NCBI GenBank assembly: GCA_910584525.1
Contig: CAJUAT010000039.1
Coordinates: 1-26,776 of the forward strand
Origin: an uncultured Muribaculaceae bacterium
GTDB taxonomy: Bacteria > Bacteroidota > Bacteroidia > Bacteroidales > Muribaculaceae
DNA length: 26,776 bases
Reading direction: 5' to 3'
Below, piece by piece: positions 15,811-24,070 of this stretch. A program made the position numbers and the translations under genes. Under the pieces are notes generated by a model. That model was not told where the DNA came from and did no database searches. It worked only from the letters and a program-made list of their open reading frames with translations. The first letter of the stretch is position 1. Each line of letters begins with the position of its first letter.

Positions 15811-17180
15811 CAATGAAAAATAGACGAGTTACAGCTATAGCGATAACAGGCATGCTGGTGGCAGGCTTCTGCTCGATAGCCGCTCCGGTGAAGAAGAACG
15901 CCGTGGATGAAGTGGCATGGATTGTAGGCGACGAAGCCATCTTCCGCAGCGATGTGGAAGAACAATATGCCCAGATGAGGAGCGAGGGACGCCCGGTGAA
16001 CGGCGACCCTTACTGCGTGATTCCGGAGCAGCTCGCCGTGGAGAAACTCTTTCTCCATCAGGCAAAGATCGATACGGTGACAGCCCCGGAAAACCAGGTG
16101 GCCTCGCAAGTGGACAAGCGTATTGATTTCTTTATCCAGAACCTTGGATCGCGCGAAAAGGTGGAAGAGTATTTCCATAAGAGTCTACCGTCGCTGCGAG
16201 TGCAGCTGATGGACCTCATGCGCAACAGCTATATCATAGAGCAGGTGCAGAACAGTCTGGTAAAGGATGTTAAGGCCACGCCCAACGACGTGCGCAAATA
16301 TTACCAGAACCTTCCCGCCGACAGCATCCCCTACGTGCCCATGATGGTGGAGGCTCAGATCATAACGGTTAACCCGGTGATACACCAGCAGGAGATTGAC
16401 GACGTCAAGGCACGTCTGCGAGATTATGCCGACCGTGTCAACAAGGGGGAGGCCGACTTCTCCACGCTTGCCATAATCAACAGCGAGGATGGCTCGGCCA
16501 TGCAGGGCGGTGAACTCGGCTATCATTCACGCGCCGATTTCGTGCCGGAGTTCTCTAATGTGGCCTTCAACCTCAACGACCCCAAGAAGGTGTCGAGAAT
16601 TGTGGAGACTGAATACGGCTTCCATATCATACAGCTCATAGGCAAGCGCGGCGACCAGGTCAACGTGCGCCATATCCTCTTGCGCCCGAAGGTCGACGAC
16701 AAGGAACTGGCCAATGCCGTGGTGAAACTCGACTCCATGCGTAAAGAGATTGTAGCCGGCAATTTCACCTTCGAGGAGGCTGCCAGGTTCGTGTCGCAGG
16801 ACAAGGATACCAAGAACAATAAGGGTATAATGGTGAACCAGAAGACCGGCAACACCCGTTTCGAGATGCAGGATCTTCCCGCAGAGGCTGCCGCCAAAAT
16901 CGAGCTGATGCAGCCCGGCGACATCTCCGAGGCCTTCATCATGAAAGACCCCCAGAAAAACAGGGATGTGGTGGCTGTGGTCAAGCTTACCAACCGTATA
17001 CCGGGACATAAGGCCAATCTGTCGGACGACTTCAACCAGCTCAAGCAGATGTACGAGAACAGTACCCGTCAGGCCATCATCAAGGAGTGGGTGGAGAAAA
17101 AAATCAAGGATACCTACGTGAAGATAGGCGAGGGATGGGATGCCTGCGAGTTCACCTACGACGGCTGGATAAAACCCTGA
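15807..17180 (+). CDS. SurA-like periplasmic peptidylprolyl isomerase/chaperone
   Basis: A 457-residue exported protein. A signal peptide is visible (KNRR, then a hydrophobic segment, cleavage near SIA-AP). The SurA N-terminal pattern VDEVAWIVGDEAIFRSDVEEQ follows at about residues 32-52. Two PpiC-type domains are seen: about 180-275 (AQIITV, NSEDGSAMQGGELGYHSR, EYGFHIIQL) and about 286-390 (VRHILLRPKV, SQDKDTKNNKGIMV). The domain order is that of SurA, which escorts outer-membrane protein precursors to the BAM complex. The ATG at 15807 overlaps the upstream stop; ATG 15813 is an equally good alternative two codons later. The next gene, ostA-like, begins 20 bp downstream, in line with an envelope-biogenesis operon. 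Confidence 0.92.
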   Translation: MTMKNRRVTAIAITGMLVAGFCSIAAPVKKNAVDEVAWIVGDEAIFRSDVEEQYAQMRSEGRPVNGDPYCVIPEQLAVEKLFLHQAKIDTVTAPENQVASQVDKRIDFFIQNLGSREKVEEYFHKSLPSLRVQLMDLMRNSYIIEQVQNSLVKDVKATPNDVRKYYQNLPADSIPYVPMMVEAQIITVNPVIHQQEIDDVKARLRDYADRVNKGEADFSTLAIINSEDGSAMQGGELGYHSRADFVPEFSNVAFNLNDPKKVSRIVETEYGFHIIQLIGKRGDQVNVRHILLRPKVDDKELANAVVKLDSMRKEIVAGNFTFEEAARFVSQDKDTKNNKGIMVNQKTGNTRFEMQDLPAEAAAKIELMQPGDISEAFIMKDPQKNRDVVAVVKLTNRIPGHKANLSDDFNQLKQMYENSTRQAIIKEWVEKKIKDTYVKIGEGWDACEFTYDGWIKP

Positions 17181-17200
17181 GTCAATATACCTGAAGTGAT

Positions 17201-19351
17201 ATGTTGAGGACGCGGAAACTGGTGCTGGCGATGGTGGCCATGGCAGTGGCGATGTTTGCATTGTCATGGCTCTCCGATGTGTATGCCCAGAAGAAGCAGA
17301 CAAAACCAAAGACTGCCGAGACTTATACCCGGCCAAAGCCCCGCGAACCGATAAAACCGCAGATTCCCTCTGTCAATAGATTCCAGGACGACAAGGTGTT
17401 TCTCGAGAATGCCGACTCCCTTTACCGCCCGGCAAACGAGTATGAGGAATATCAGATTGTGAAAGGGAAGGTGAAGTTCCGTCAGGGCAACATGTGGATG
17501 TTCTGCGACTCGGCGTATTATTATCCGCAGAAGAACTCGATGGATGCTTTCGGACATGTGGAGATGCAGCAGGGCGACACGCTGTTCGTCTATTCCGACC
17601 GGCTGTATTATGACGGCTTCGAGAAGCTGGCCACGCTTGTCAACGGCCCATCGCGAAGCAAGGTGGAGCTGCGCAACAGGAAGGTGACGCTTACCACCGA
17701 CAGCCTCAACTACAGCGTGGCTACCGAAACGGGATGGTATACCACCGGCGGTGTGCTCGACGATGGGGTCAACACCCTTACATCCGTTTACGGTGAGTAC
17801 TCTCCCAACACCAAGGAGGCAAAATTCCGCGACAATGTGTTGCTGGTCAACAACAAGGACGGATACCGGCTCATCACCGAGGAGCTCGACTACAATACCG
17901 CCACCCATATCGCCGACATAAACACGAAGACAGTCATAGAAGGTGCCAACGATACAATCGTGACCACACAGGGCACCTACAACACGTCGACCGACCACGC
18001 ACAGCTCACGGCAAGGTCGACAATCACGCACCGCGACTCCCTCGACAATGTGACATGGCTTGAAGGGGATTCCATCATCTACGACAAGGCCACAGGTATC
18101 AGCCGTGCATATATGTTCCGCAACCCTATGCGCGACCAGCAGCCCATGGTGATTACCGACACGGCGCGGAAAGTGCAGCTTATCGGCGGCTATGGCGAGT
18201 ATGACGACAGGACGCGGCGAGCCATGGCCACGGAATATCCGTTGCTCATAGAATATTCGCGGCCCGACTCCCTGTTCCTGCGTGCCGATACCATCATCTC
18301 GCTGATACAGCCGGAGTTGGTATGGCCCGACACTCTCGACAACAATTTCAGCGCAGCCACACGACGGCGTTTCGCGGCAATGGAGAGTATCCTCGACCTC
18401 GCCAAGGGTGTGGATGTGGAACTGTACCTCTATCCGGCGTCGATTCCGACGGTAATCGACATGCCGTCGTTGTCGCCCGGGGCACCGGCGCGTTCAGAGA
18501 ACAAAGTGCCTGGGAGACCCATGCCGGATGTCACATACGACGACCGCGACGTACCCGACGACAGAAGCCTTTCGGTAGAGACGCCTCGGGATACCGCCGC
18601 CGGTGCGCCGGTGCGTAGGCTTGACGCCCTCGGCAGGGACTCCGCTCTGATGGTGCCGAAGGACTTCCATGTGGCAAGAGCCATAGGGAGAGCACGGTTC
18701 TTCAACAAGGATATCCAGGGTGTGGCCGATACCCTGCTTTACCGTGAGTACGACTCCTTGCTGTACATGATACGCAAGCCCATAGTCTGGAGCGGCGAAA
18801 GGCAGGCCATGGGCAACATCATCCTTGTGCATCTCAATGATTCCACAGCTGACTGGGCATATCTGCCCGACAACGGGATGCTTGCCGAACATGTCGACGA
18901 GGATTTCTATAACCAGATCATGGGTTCTGTGATGAAGGCGTGGATAGAGAATCAGAAAATACGGCGTATGACTGTCGACGGCAACGTGCAGGTGGTGATG
19001 CTTCCTCAGGAGAACGATTCCACGTTCAACAAGCTGGTAAATGCGGAGAGCTCGCATCTTGCCGTGGACTTCGACAAGGGAGTGATGGAGCATCTGAAGA
19101 TGTGGCCGGAGGTCACGGGACAGGTCAGCCCCGTGGGGATGGTCAAGATGGCCCAGAAGTATCTGCCCGGATTCAGATGGCTCGACATGCTTCGTCCCCG
19201 TCGGCAGTGGTACGGTGACAGGGTGCGATGGATCGACGACCTCGGCGAGGTGCCCGATGAGCTCGAGATATGGTTCAATGAGCCGGAACAGGCCAAACGC
19301 CAGCCTCTTAGTCCTGCCGATTATAAGGAGAAGATGCGTATCAACCGGTAA
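17201..19351 (+). CDS. OstA/LptA-like periplasmic protein (OstA-like family)
   Basis: A 716-residue exported protein with a signal peptide (about residues 1-29, cleavage after VYA) and an OstA/LptA-like beta-jellyroll region. From about residue 60 it shows the repeated pattern of the OstA_2 family: KGKVKFRQGNMWMFCDSAYYYPQ, GHVEMQQGDTLFVYSDRLYYDG, and further strands with DSLNY and TTQGTY. LptA-type domains bind lipopolysaccharide and form the bridge across the periplasm, so a role in LPS transport is inferred. The N-terminal linker is rich in Lys, Pro and Thr. The C-terminal third is less conserved. It lies 20 bp after the surA-like gene and 49 bp before mutL, probably in one transcript. Confidence 0.85.
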   Translation: MLRTRKLVLAMVAMAVAMFALSWLSDVYAQKKQTKPKTAETYTRPKPREPIKPQIPSVNRFQDDKVFLENADSLYRPANEYEEYQIVKGKVKFRQGNMWMFCDSAYYYPQKNSMDAFGHVEMQQGDTLFVYSDRLYYDGFEKLATLVNGPSRSKVELRNRKVTLTTDSLNYSVATETGWYTTGGVLDDGVNTLTSVYGEYSPNTKEAKFRDNVLLVNNKDGYRLITEELDYNTATHIADINTKTVIEGANDTIVTTQGTYNTSTDHAQLTARSTITHRDSLDNVTWLEGDSIIYDKATGISRAYMFRNPMRDQQPMVITDTARKVQLIGGYGEYDDRTRRAMATEYPLLIEYSRPDSLFLRADTIISLIQPELVWPDTLDNNFSAATRRRFAAMESILDLAKGVDVELYLYPASIPTVIDMPSLSPGAPARSENKVPGRPMPDVTYDDRDVPDDRSLSVETPRDTAAGAPVRRLDALGRDSALMVPKDFHVARAIGRARFFNKDIQGVADTLLYREYDSLLYMIRKPIVWSGERQAMGNIILVHLNDSTADWAYLPDNGMLAEHVDEDFYNQIMGSVMKAWIENQKIRRMTVDGNVQVVMLPQENDSTFNKLVNAESSHLAVDFDKGVMEHLKMWPEVTGQVSPVGMVKMAQKYLPGFRWLDMLRPRRQWYGDRVRWIDDLGEVPDELEIWFNEPEQAKRQPLSPADYKEKMRINR

Positions 19352-19400
19352 GGATTGGCACAGTTGATATTTACAATGGATAATATAGTATTGGCAAGCC

Positions 19401-21194
19401 ATGAGTGACATAATAAAACTGCTGCCGGATTCGGTTGCCAACCAGATAGCTGCCGGAGAGGTGATACAGCGGCCGGCCTCGGTAATCAAGGAGCTTGTGG
19501 AGAATGCCGTAGATGCCGGAGCCACCGACATAAGCGTGACTGTGGTAGACGCCGGCAAGACGCTTATACAGGTGGCCGACAATGGTTCGGGGATGAGCGA
19601 TCTGGATGCGCGCATGGCTTTCGAGCGTCATGCCACATCCAAGATACGCGATGTGTCGGACCTTTTCAAGCTTCACAGCATGGGCTTCCGCGGAGAAGCT
19701 CTTCCTTCGATATGCGCCATATCGGAGGTTGAGCTCAAGACACGGGCCAAAGGGAGCGCCATAGGTACGCGGCTGGTGATAGAGGCTTCCAAGGTCAAGA
19801 GCCAGGAGGCGGCCGTGGCGGAGACCGGAACAGTGATAAGTGTCAAGAGGCTCTTCTTCAATGTGCCGGCACGGCGCCGCTTCCTCAAGAGCGACAGGGT
19901 GGAGGAAAGCAATATCATGAGGGAGTTCGAGCGTCTGGCACTCGTCAACAATCATCTGCGCATGAGCATCGATACCGGCACACATCGTGTGGAACTGCGT
20001 GGCGGCACACTGCGGCAGCGTATCGAGGACATTTGGAAAGGACAGCTCAAAAAGGAGCAGCTTCTCCCTGTGGAGATGGATACGCCGATAGTGAAAATCA
20101 GCGGCTTTGTGGCGCGTCCCGAATATGCGCGTCGGCAGAATCCTCTGCAATATATGATAGTGAACGGCCGCAACATGCGCCATCCCTATTTCCACAAGGC
20201 GGTGATGAGCTGTTATCAATCGCTGATAGCCCAGGGTACACAGCCATGTTATTTTCTGGTGTTCGAGGTGGATCCGGCGCAGATTGATGTGAATATCCAT
20301 CCCACGAAAAACGAGATAAAGTTCGAGAACGAGCAGCAGATATGGCCGTTGCTGGCATCGGCGGTAAAGACGTCGCTGGGGAGGTATTCGGCGGTGCCGA
20401 GTATCGACTTCAACTCTGATGCCATAGAGGTTCGTCCATTGTCGCCCGGGGAGATGCCGGAAGCGCCTACCATGGGATTCAAGAGCAATTACAACCCTTT
20501 CCAGTCGGCGCGTATGCACCTCGGGGGCGAATCTCCGATAGTGCGTCGGGAACCCGAAAAGAGGGTGGATACCGACTGGGAGTCGCTGTACACGGCTAGA
20601 GAGGCGGAGGGTGGCATAGCTCCCATGTGTCTGCAGTTCGCCTTGAAGTATATAGTGACCACAACCGCCGAAGGCCTTATGGTGATAGACCAGCACCGCG
20701 CCCATCTGAAGATACTGTACAGCGAGTATCTTGAGCGCAACACGCATTCGGAAGTGGTGAGCCGTCGGCTGATGTTCCCGGAGACGGTGGTGCTCGACAT
20801 GTCGCAGCAGGCGGCTCTCGGCGAAGTGGAGGCCGACCTTGTCCGCTATGGTTTCGCGCTGGAATATCAGCAGGACAACGAGTGGCAGGTGACCGCCATT
20901 CCCGCTCAGCTGCAGCAACACGATGTGAAAGAAGTGCTTCTGAGAATCCTCGATTCCATCACGGAGGATTCGGTGAACTATGGCAATGAACAGAGGCCAC
21001 AGGATACTATGCACCGGCAGATTTCGCTGGTGATGGCCCGTTCCACGGCAATCCGTCGAGGCGTTAGACTCTCCCAGAAAGAGATGGAGGAGATAATAGC
21101 GAAACTCTTCAGCCTTCCGGACCCGGCTCTTACTCCCAACGGGAACCCGGTGTTTATAACTCTTACGCCGGAACAGCTTGCAAAAATGATGTAA
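19401..21194 (+). CDS. mutL: DNA mismatch repair protein MutL
   Basis: A 597-residue GHKL ATPase that couples MutS mismatch recognition to downstream repair steps. The ATPase motifs are intact: KELVENAVDAGAT with Glu31 and Asn35 (equivalent to E. coli Glu29 and Asn33), ADNGSGM and GFRGEAL. The C-terminal dimerisation domain has altered metal sites. The endonuclease motif DQHA-x2-E-x4-E reads Asp430-Gln-His-Arg with Leu436 and Ser441 where Glu is expected. The CPHGRP motif reads TPNGNP (residues 578-583), and the Cys of the AC motif is Arg547. It therefore looks unlikely to nick DNA by the standard mechanism. The gene follows the ostA-like gene by 49 bp and is followed at once by a hairpin and a tandem repeat. 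Confidence 0.96.
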   Translation: MSDIIKLLPDSVANQIAAGEVIQRPASVIKELVENAVDAGATDISVTVVDAGKTLIQVADNGSGMSDLDARMAFERHATSKIRDVSDLFKLHSMGFRGEALPSICAISEVELKTRAKGSAIGTRLVIEASKVKSQEAAVAETGTVISVKRLFFNVPARRRFLKSDRVEESNIMREFERLALVNNHLRMSIDTGTHRVELRGGTLRQRIEDIWKGQLKKEQLLPVEMDTPIVKISGFVARPEYARRQNPLQYMIVNGRNMRHPYFHKAVMSCYQSLIAQGTQPCYFLVFEVDPAQIDVNIHPTKNEIKFENEQQIWPLLASAVKTSLGRYSAVPSIDFNSDAIEVRPLSPGEMPEAPTMGFKSNYNPFQSARMHLGGESPIVRREPEKRVDTDWESLYTAREAEGGIAPMCLQFALKYIVTTTAEGLMVIDQHRAHLKILYSEYLERNTHSEVVSRRLMFPETVVLDMSQQAALGEVEADLVRYGFALEYQQDNEWQVTAIPAQLQQHDVKEVLLRILDSITEDSVNYGNEQRPQDTMHRQISLVMARSTAIRRGVRLSQKEMEEIIAKLFSLPDPALTPNGNPVFITLTPEQLAKMM

Positions 21195-21230
21195 AAAACC
21201 GGGATAATCCGTTGATTCGGATTATCCCGG
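21193..21230 (-). terminator. 13-bp hairpin, intrinsic terminator for the minus-strand operon and probably bidirectional
   Basis: CCGGGATAATCCG (21199-21211) pairs perfectly with CGGATTATCCCGG (21218-21230) around a six-base loop. The plus-strand A-run at 21193-21198 becomes six T directly after the stem on the minus strand, a textbook intrinsic terminator for the glucanotransferase transcript. It begins 4 bp after the mutL stop and could also end mutL transcription, though no T-run follows on the plus strand. Confidence 0.8.
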
Positions 21231-21350
21231 CTGAATTATCGGGGTTTATCGGGATTAATCGGGATTAATCGAGAATTATCGGGATTAATCAGGATTTATC
21301 GAGATTAATCGAGAATTATCGGGATTAATCGAGCATCGGCAGGATTAATC
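21231..21350. repeat. 10-bp tandem repeat array of palindromic units, about 12 copies
   Basis: Twelve consecutive 10-bp units fill the gap between convergent mutL and malQ. Four units are exactly GGGATTAATC (from 21251, 21261, 21281, 21321). Variants include GAGAATTATC twice, GAGATTAATC, AGGATTTATC, AGGATTAATC and the more degenerate CTGAATTATC, GGGGTTTATC and GAGCATCGGC. The core GATTAATC is its own reverse complement. A 28-bp exact repeat (21263-21290 and 21303-21330) shows a higher-order 40-bp period. The unit resembles the arms of the adjacent hairpin. Confidence 0.9.
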
Positions 21351-21363
21351 CCGATTGTCGGTA

Positions 21364-24039
21364 TCAGCGGTTTGTATTCTTGATCTGGAGAGTCAAAGCC
21401 TTGTTGAAGGCATCCTGCGAGATGAGGTTCTCCACGGTGAGGTGCATGCGGTAACGCCAGTAGTGTCTGGGGTTTGCGGGCACGTTGATTATTTCATCAC
21501 TGGGGTTTTCGCGACGCAGGCCGCCGTCGCAGGCAAGCCAGTCCTGCAAGGGCAGGATTACCAGCATCGAGGGGCTTGCCAGCTGCAGGTTCACAATCTT
21601 CTCACAAATCCAGGGCTCGGCGAAATGAGGAGCCGGACCTCCCTCATGGAGCACATTGTTGTAGAAACGCTGCGACACGCCATGGTCGGCTTCCCACCAA
21701 TGGCGTATGCCTCCCATGTCGTGGGTGGAGGTGGTGCATACCGAATAGTAGGGATAATGCCATGTGTCGCCGAACTGAGCGTGCGGATCCTTGGGCATAC
21801 GCTGAATCTCGAGGCTCAGTATCTTGAGCTGGTTCATCACTTCGGGAACGCAGTCTGGAATCATGCCGAGGTCCTCGCCGCAGGCGAGCATGCCCGTGGA
21901 ATCGAGAAGGGGCGGAAGCTTCCACATGGCCTTGCCATACCAGAAGTCATTGTGACGGTGGTAGAAGAAGTCGTTGTACAGGCGGTTGAAGTTCCATTTG
22001 GCATAGTCCGACAGTACGCGGAACTGGTAGGTGTACTGAGCGGCGATACGCGGATGGTACATTCCTTTCTGGTATGGGTCTTCGATGAAGAGAACATCGT
22101 CGATAATGCCGAGGAGGGCATTCTTGATGCGTTGTTCTTTCTCGCCATTGCCTTTGTCGGCGAAGTATTCCTCCACCTTCTTCTGGGTGTTGATGAAGGG
22201 TTTGAGAGCGTAACGGTCGCCGCCGATGTGGTCGAGCATCGTGCTGCTCACTTCCTCCTTGTATTCGCCGAAGAAGTCGTCGAGCATCCAGTCGAGAATC
22301 AGAGGATGCGTCATTACGTCGGCGTCGATCCAGAAGTCGTAGCTGTTGCGGAGTTCATCAGGGCTGAAAGGCATTGCCGGATTGAAGTATCCCAGCAGGC
22401 CGTGCACGGCATCCATAGGTATCTGCCATATGCGGAAGAATCCGAGGATGTGGTCTATGCGGTATGCGTCGAAATATTCCGACATCTTGCGGAAGCGGTC
22501 TTTCCACCACTGGAAGCCGTCGGCTGCCATCCGGTCCCAGTTATATGTCGGGAGTCCCCAGTTCTGGCCGAGTACGGAGAAATCGTCCGGTGGAGCTCCT
22601 GCGGAGGTGTCAATATTGAAGAGCTCGGGGTCGGTCCATGCGTCGACGCTGAACCGGCTTATGCCGATTGGTATGTCGCCTTTGAGCACCACGCCTTGCG
22701 AATGGGCATAGTCGCGGGCCATGCGCAGCTGACGGTCCAGATGATACTGTACGAAGCACCAGTAGTCGGTATCCTCTTTGTGTGCGGCGATGAATTCATT
22801 CACCTTGACGGCGTCATATACGGCATATTCTCCCCAGGCATTGTTGTCGGGGGTGTTGTACATGTCGCGAAGCACGCACCATGCGGAGTATGGTCTGAGC
22901 CAGTATTCGTTGGCCTTTAAGAACTCCTGGTATTCCTCGGTAGCGGAGGTCTTGAAGAAGTCCTGGGCATAGAGAAGGCGCATATACTCATGCTTGAGGT
23001 TGTTGACCTGCTCGTAGTCCACGGTATCAAGGCTGTTGAGTTCGCGGCGACGTGTCTCGAAATATTCCTCGCGGCTCTTGTCGGCAAGTGTGCCTGCCTC
23101 CTGAAGACGAAGGAACATGGGATGAAGGGCGAATATCGAGTTGGCCTTATAGGGATAGGAGTCGACCCATGTATGGGTCATGGTGGTGTCGTTGATAGGC
23201 AGGATCTGAAGGATGTTCTGACCTGTGAGGTGACACCAGTCGACCATCTTCTTAATGTCGATGAAGTCGCCGGCTCCGAAGTCTTCCTCAGAGCGGATGG
23301 AGAATACAGGAATCGCCGTGCCGGCGCCTTTCCATCCCGGCATCGGGTTGGCGAAGCGGGTGCCGTCGATCACTATCTGCTGGTCGAAGCTCTCGGGAGT
23401 GATGCCGAATACCCTGTTGTTCATGGCCTCCCAGCCTATGCATTCATTGTCGGCGTTGAGGATGATGAACTTGTACTCGAAAGGAGGCTGAAGCTTGTCG
23501 AAAGGAAGATTCACCTCCCAGGTGGGATAGTTGGCATCGTTTAGGACGATAGCCTTTGCGGGGTCCCAGTTGCCGAGGAGGTCGCCTTCGCCGCATATTG
23601 CGAGGCGTTCCGACGGGCGGATCATTGGAGCGTCCACGCGGATGTTGACAGAGCCGGGAAGAGCCTTGAGGGGTTCGTCGCGGTGCTCGCGGCGGAAGAT
23701 GCCGTCGATGAAAGCCGATGAATAAAAGGGCTTGTCCTGGGGCAGCTCATGCCAGGAGTCGTATATGCTGCATACCCTGATGCCGCAACCGGCAGTATAG
23801 CGATGGGCCTTGCCCCATTCGAAACGCCATGCCTGCTCGGGAGCCTTGACGATAAACCAGTAATTGAAGTCGCCGGGGTCGTTGTCGAGATTCAGCGACA
23901 CCTGCCATGTGTCGGGGCTTATCAGCTTCATCTCCAGAGCCTTGCGGCCGTCGCCCTTGCCCAGCTCGGCGATGTCGCCGCACACGTAGAGGCTCTCGCC
24001 CCAGTTGGTGTGGTAGTTGATGTTGAATACTATTTTCAT
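21364..24039 (-). CDS. malQ: 4-alpha-glucanotransferase (amylomaltase, DPE2-type with N-terminal CBM20 domains)
   Basis: An 891-residue cytosolic GH77 enzyme that transfers glucan chains between maltodextrins, releasing glucose. Two CBM20-like starch-binding modules appear at the N-terminus: about 1-105 (VFNINYHTNWGESLYVCGDI, WRFEWG) and about 128-235 (VNIRVDAP, LAICGEGDLLGNWDPAKAI, FEYKFIIL). The GH77 domain follows from about 250. The nucleophile is Asp529 in YRIDHILGFFR and the general acid/base is Glu722 in CGEDLGMIP. The substrate region SAGAPPDDFSVLGQNWG is typical. The tandem CBM20 plus long GH77 layout matches plant DPE2 and many Bacteroidetes enzymes, rather than the about 500-residue Thermus amylomaltase. 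It starts 31 bp after the nrdJ stop on the same strand, so it is probably co-transcribed with nrdJ. Confidence 0.94.
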   Translation of the reverse strand: MKIVFNINYHTNWGESLYVCGDIAELGKGDGRKALEMKLISPDTWQVSLNLDNDPGDFNYWFIVKAPEQAWRFEWGKAHRYTAGCGIRVCSIYDSWHELPQDKPFYSSAFIDGIFRREHRDEPLKALPGSVNIRVDAPMIRPSERLAICGEGDLLGNWDPAKAIVLNDANYPTWEVNLPFDKLQPPFEYKFIILNADNECIGWEAMNNRVFGITPESFDQQIVIDGTRFANPMPGWKGAGTAIPVFSIRSEEDFGAGDFIDIKKMVDWCHLTGQNILQILPINDTTMTHTWVDSYPYKANSIFALHPMFLRLQEAGTLADKSREEYFETRRRELNSLDTVDYEQVNNLKHEYMRLLYAQDFFKTSATEEYQEFLKANEYWLRPYSAWCVLRDMYNTPDNNAWGEYAVYDAVKVNEFIAAHKEDTDYWCFVQYHLDRQLRMARDYAHSQGVVLKGDIPIGISRFSVDAWTDPELFNIDTSAGAPPDDFSVLGQNWGLPTYNWDRMAADGFQWWKDRFRKMSEYFDAYRIDHILGFFRIWQIPMDAVHGLLGYFNPAMPFSPDELRNSYDFWIDADVMTHPLILDWMLDDFFGEYKEEVSSTMLDHIGGDRYALKPFINTQKKVEEYFADKGNGEKEQRIKNALLGIIDDVLFIEDPYQKGMYHPRIAAQYTYQFRVLSDYAKWNFNRLYNDFFYHRHNDFWYGKAMWKLPPLLDSTGMLACGEDLGMIPDCVPEVMNQLKILSLEIQRMPKDPHAQFGDTWHYPYYSVCTTSTHDMGGIRHWWEADHGVSQRFYNNVLHEGGPAPHFAEPWICEKIVNLQLASPSMLVILPLQDWLACDGGLRRENPSDEIINVPANPRHYWRYRMHLTVENLISQDAFNKALTLQIKNTNR

Positions 24040-24070
24040 ATCGGTAGTTTATTAGATTCTTGAGGTGTTT

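Noticed and set aside
19371..21014. 547-codon antisense frame over mutL
   Set aside because: It mirrors a gene with complete GHKL ATPase motifs on the sense strand and has no domain of its own.
21231..21350. CRISPR array
   Set aside because: The repeat unit is only 10 bp with no spacers, and no cas genes are present.
21231..21350. Replication origin with iterons or DnaA boxes
   Set aside because: TTATC recurs, but no full DnaA box (TTATNCACA) is present, and no replication initiator gene is nearby.
21355..22920. 521-codon plus-strand frame opposite malQ
   Set aside because: The minus strand has both GH77 catalytic residues and CBM20 modules; the plus-strand product shows no family signature.
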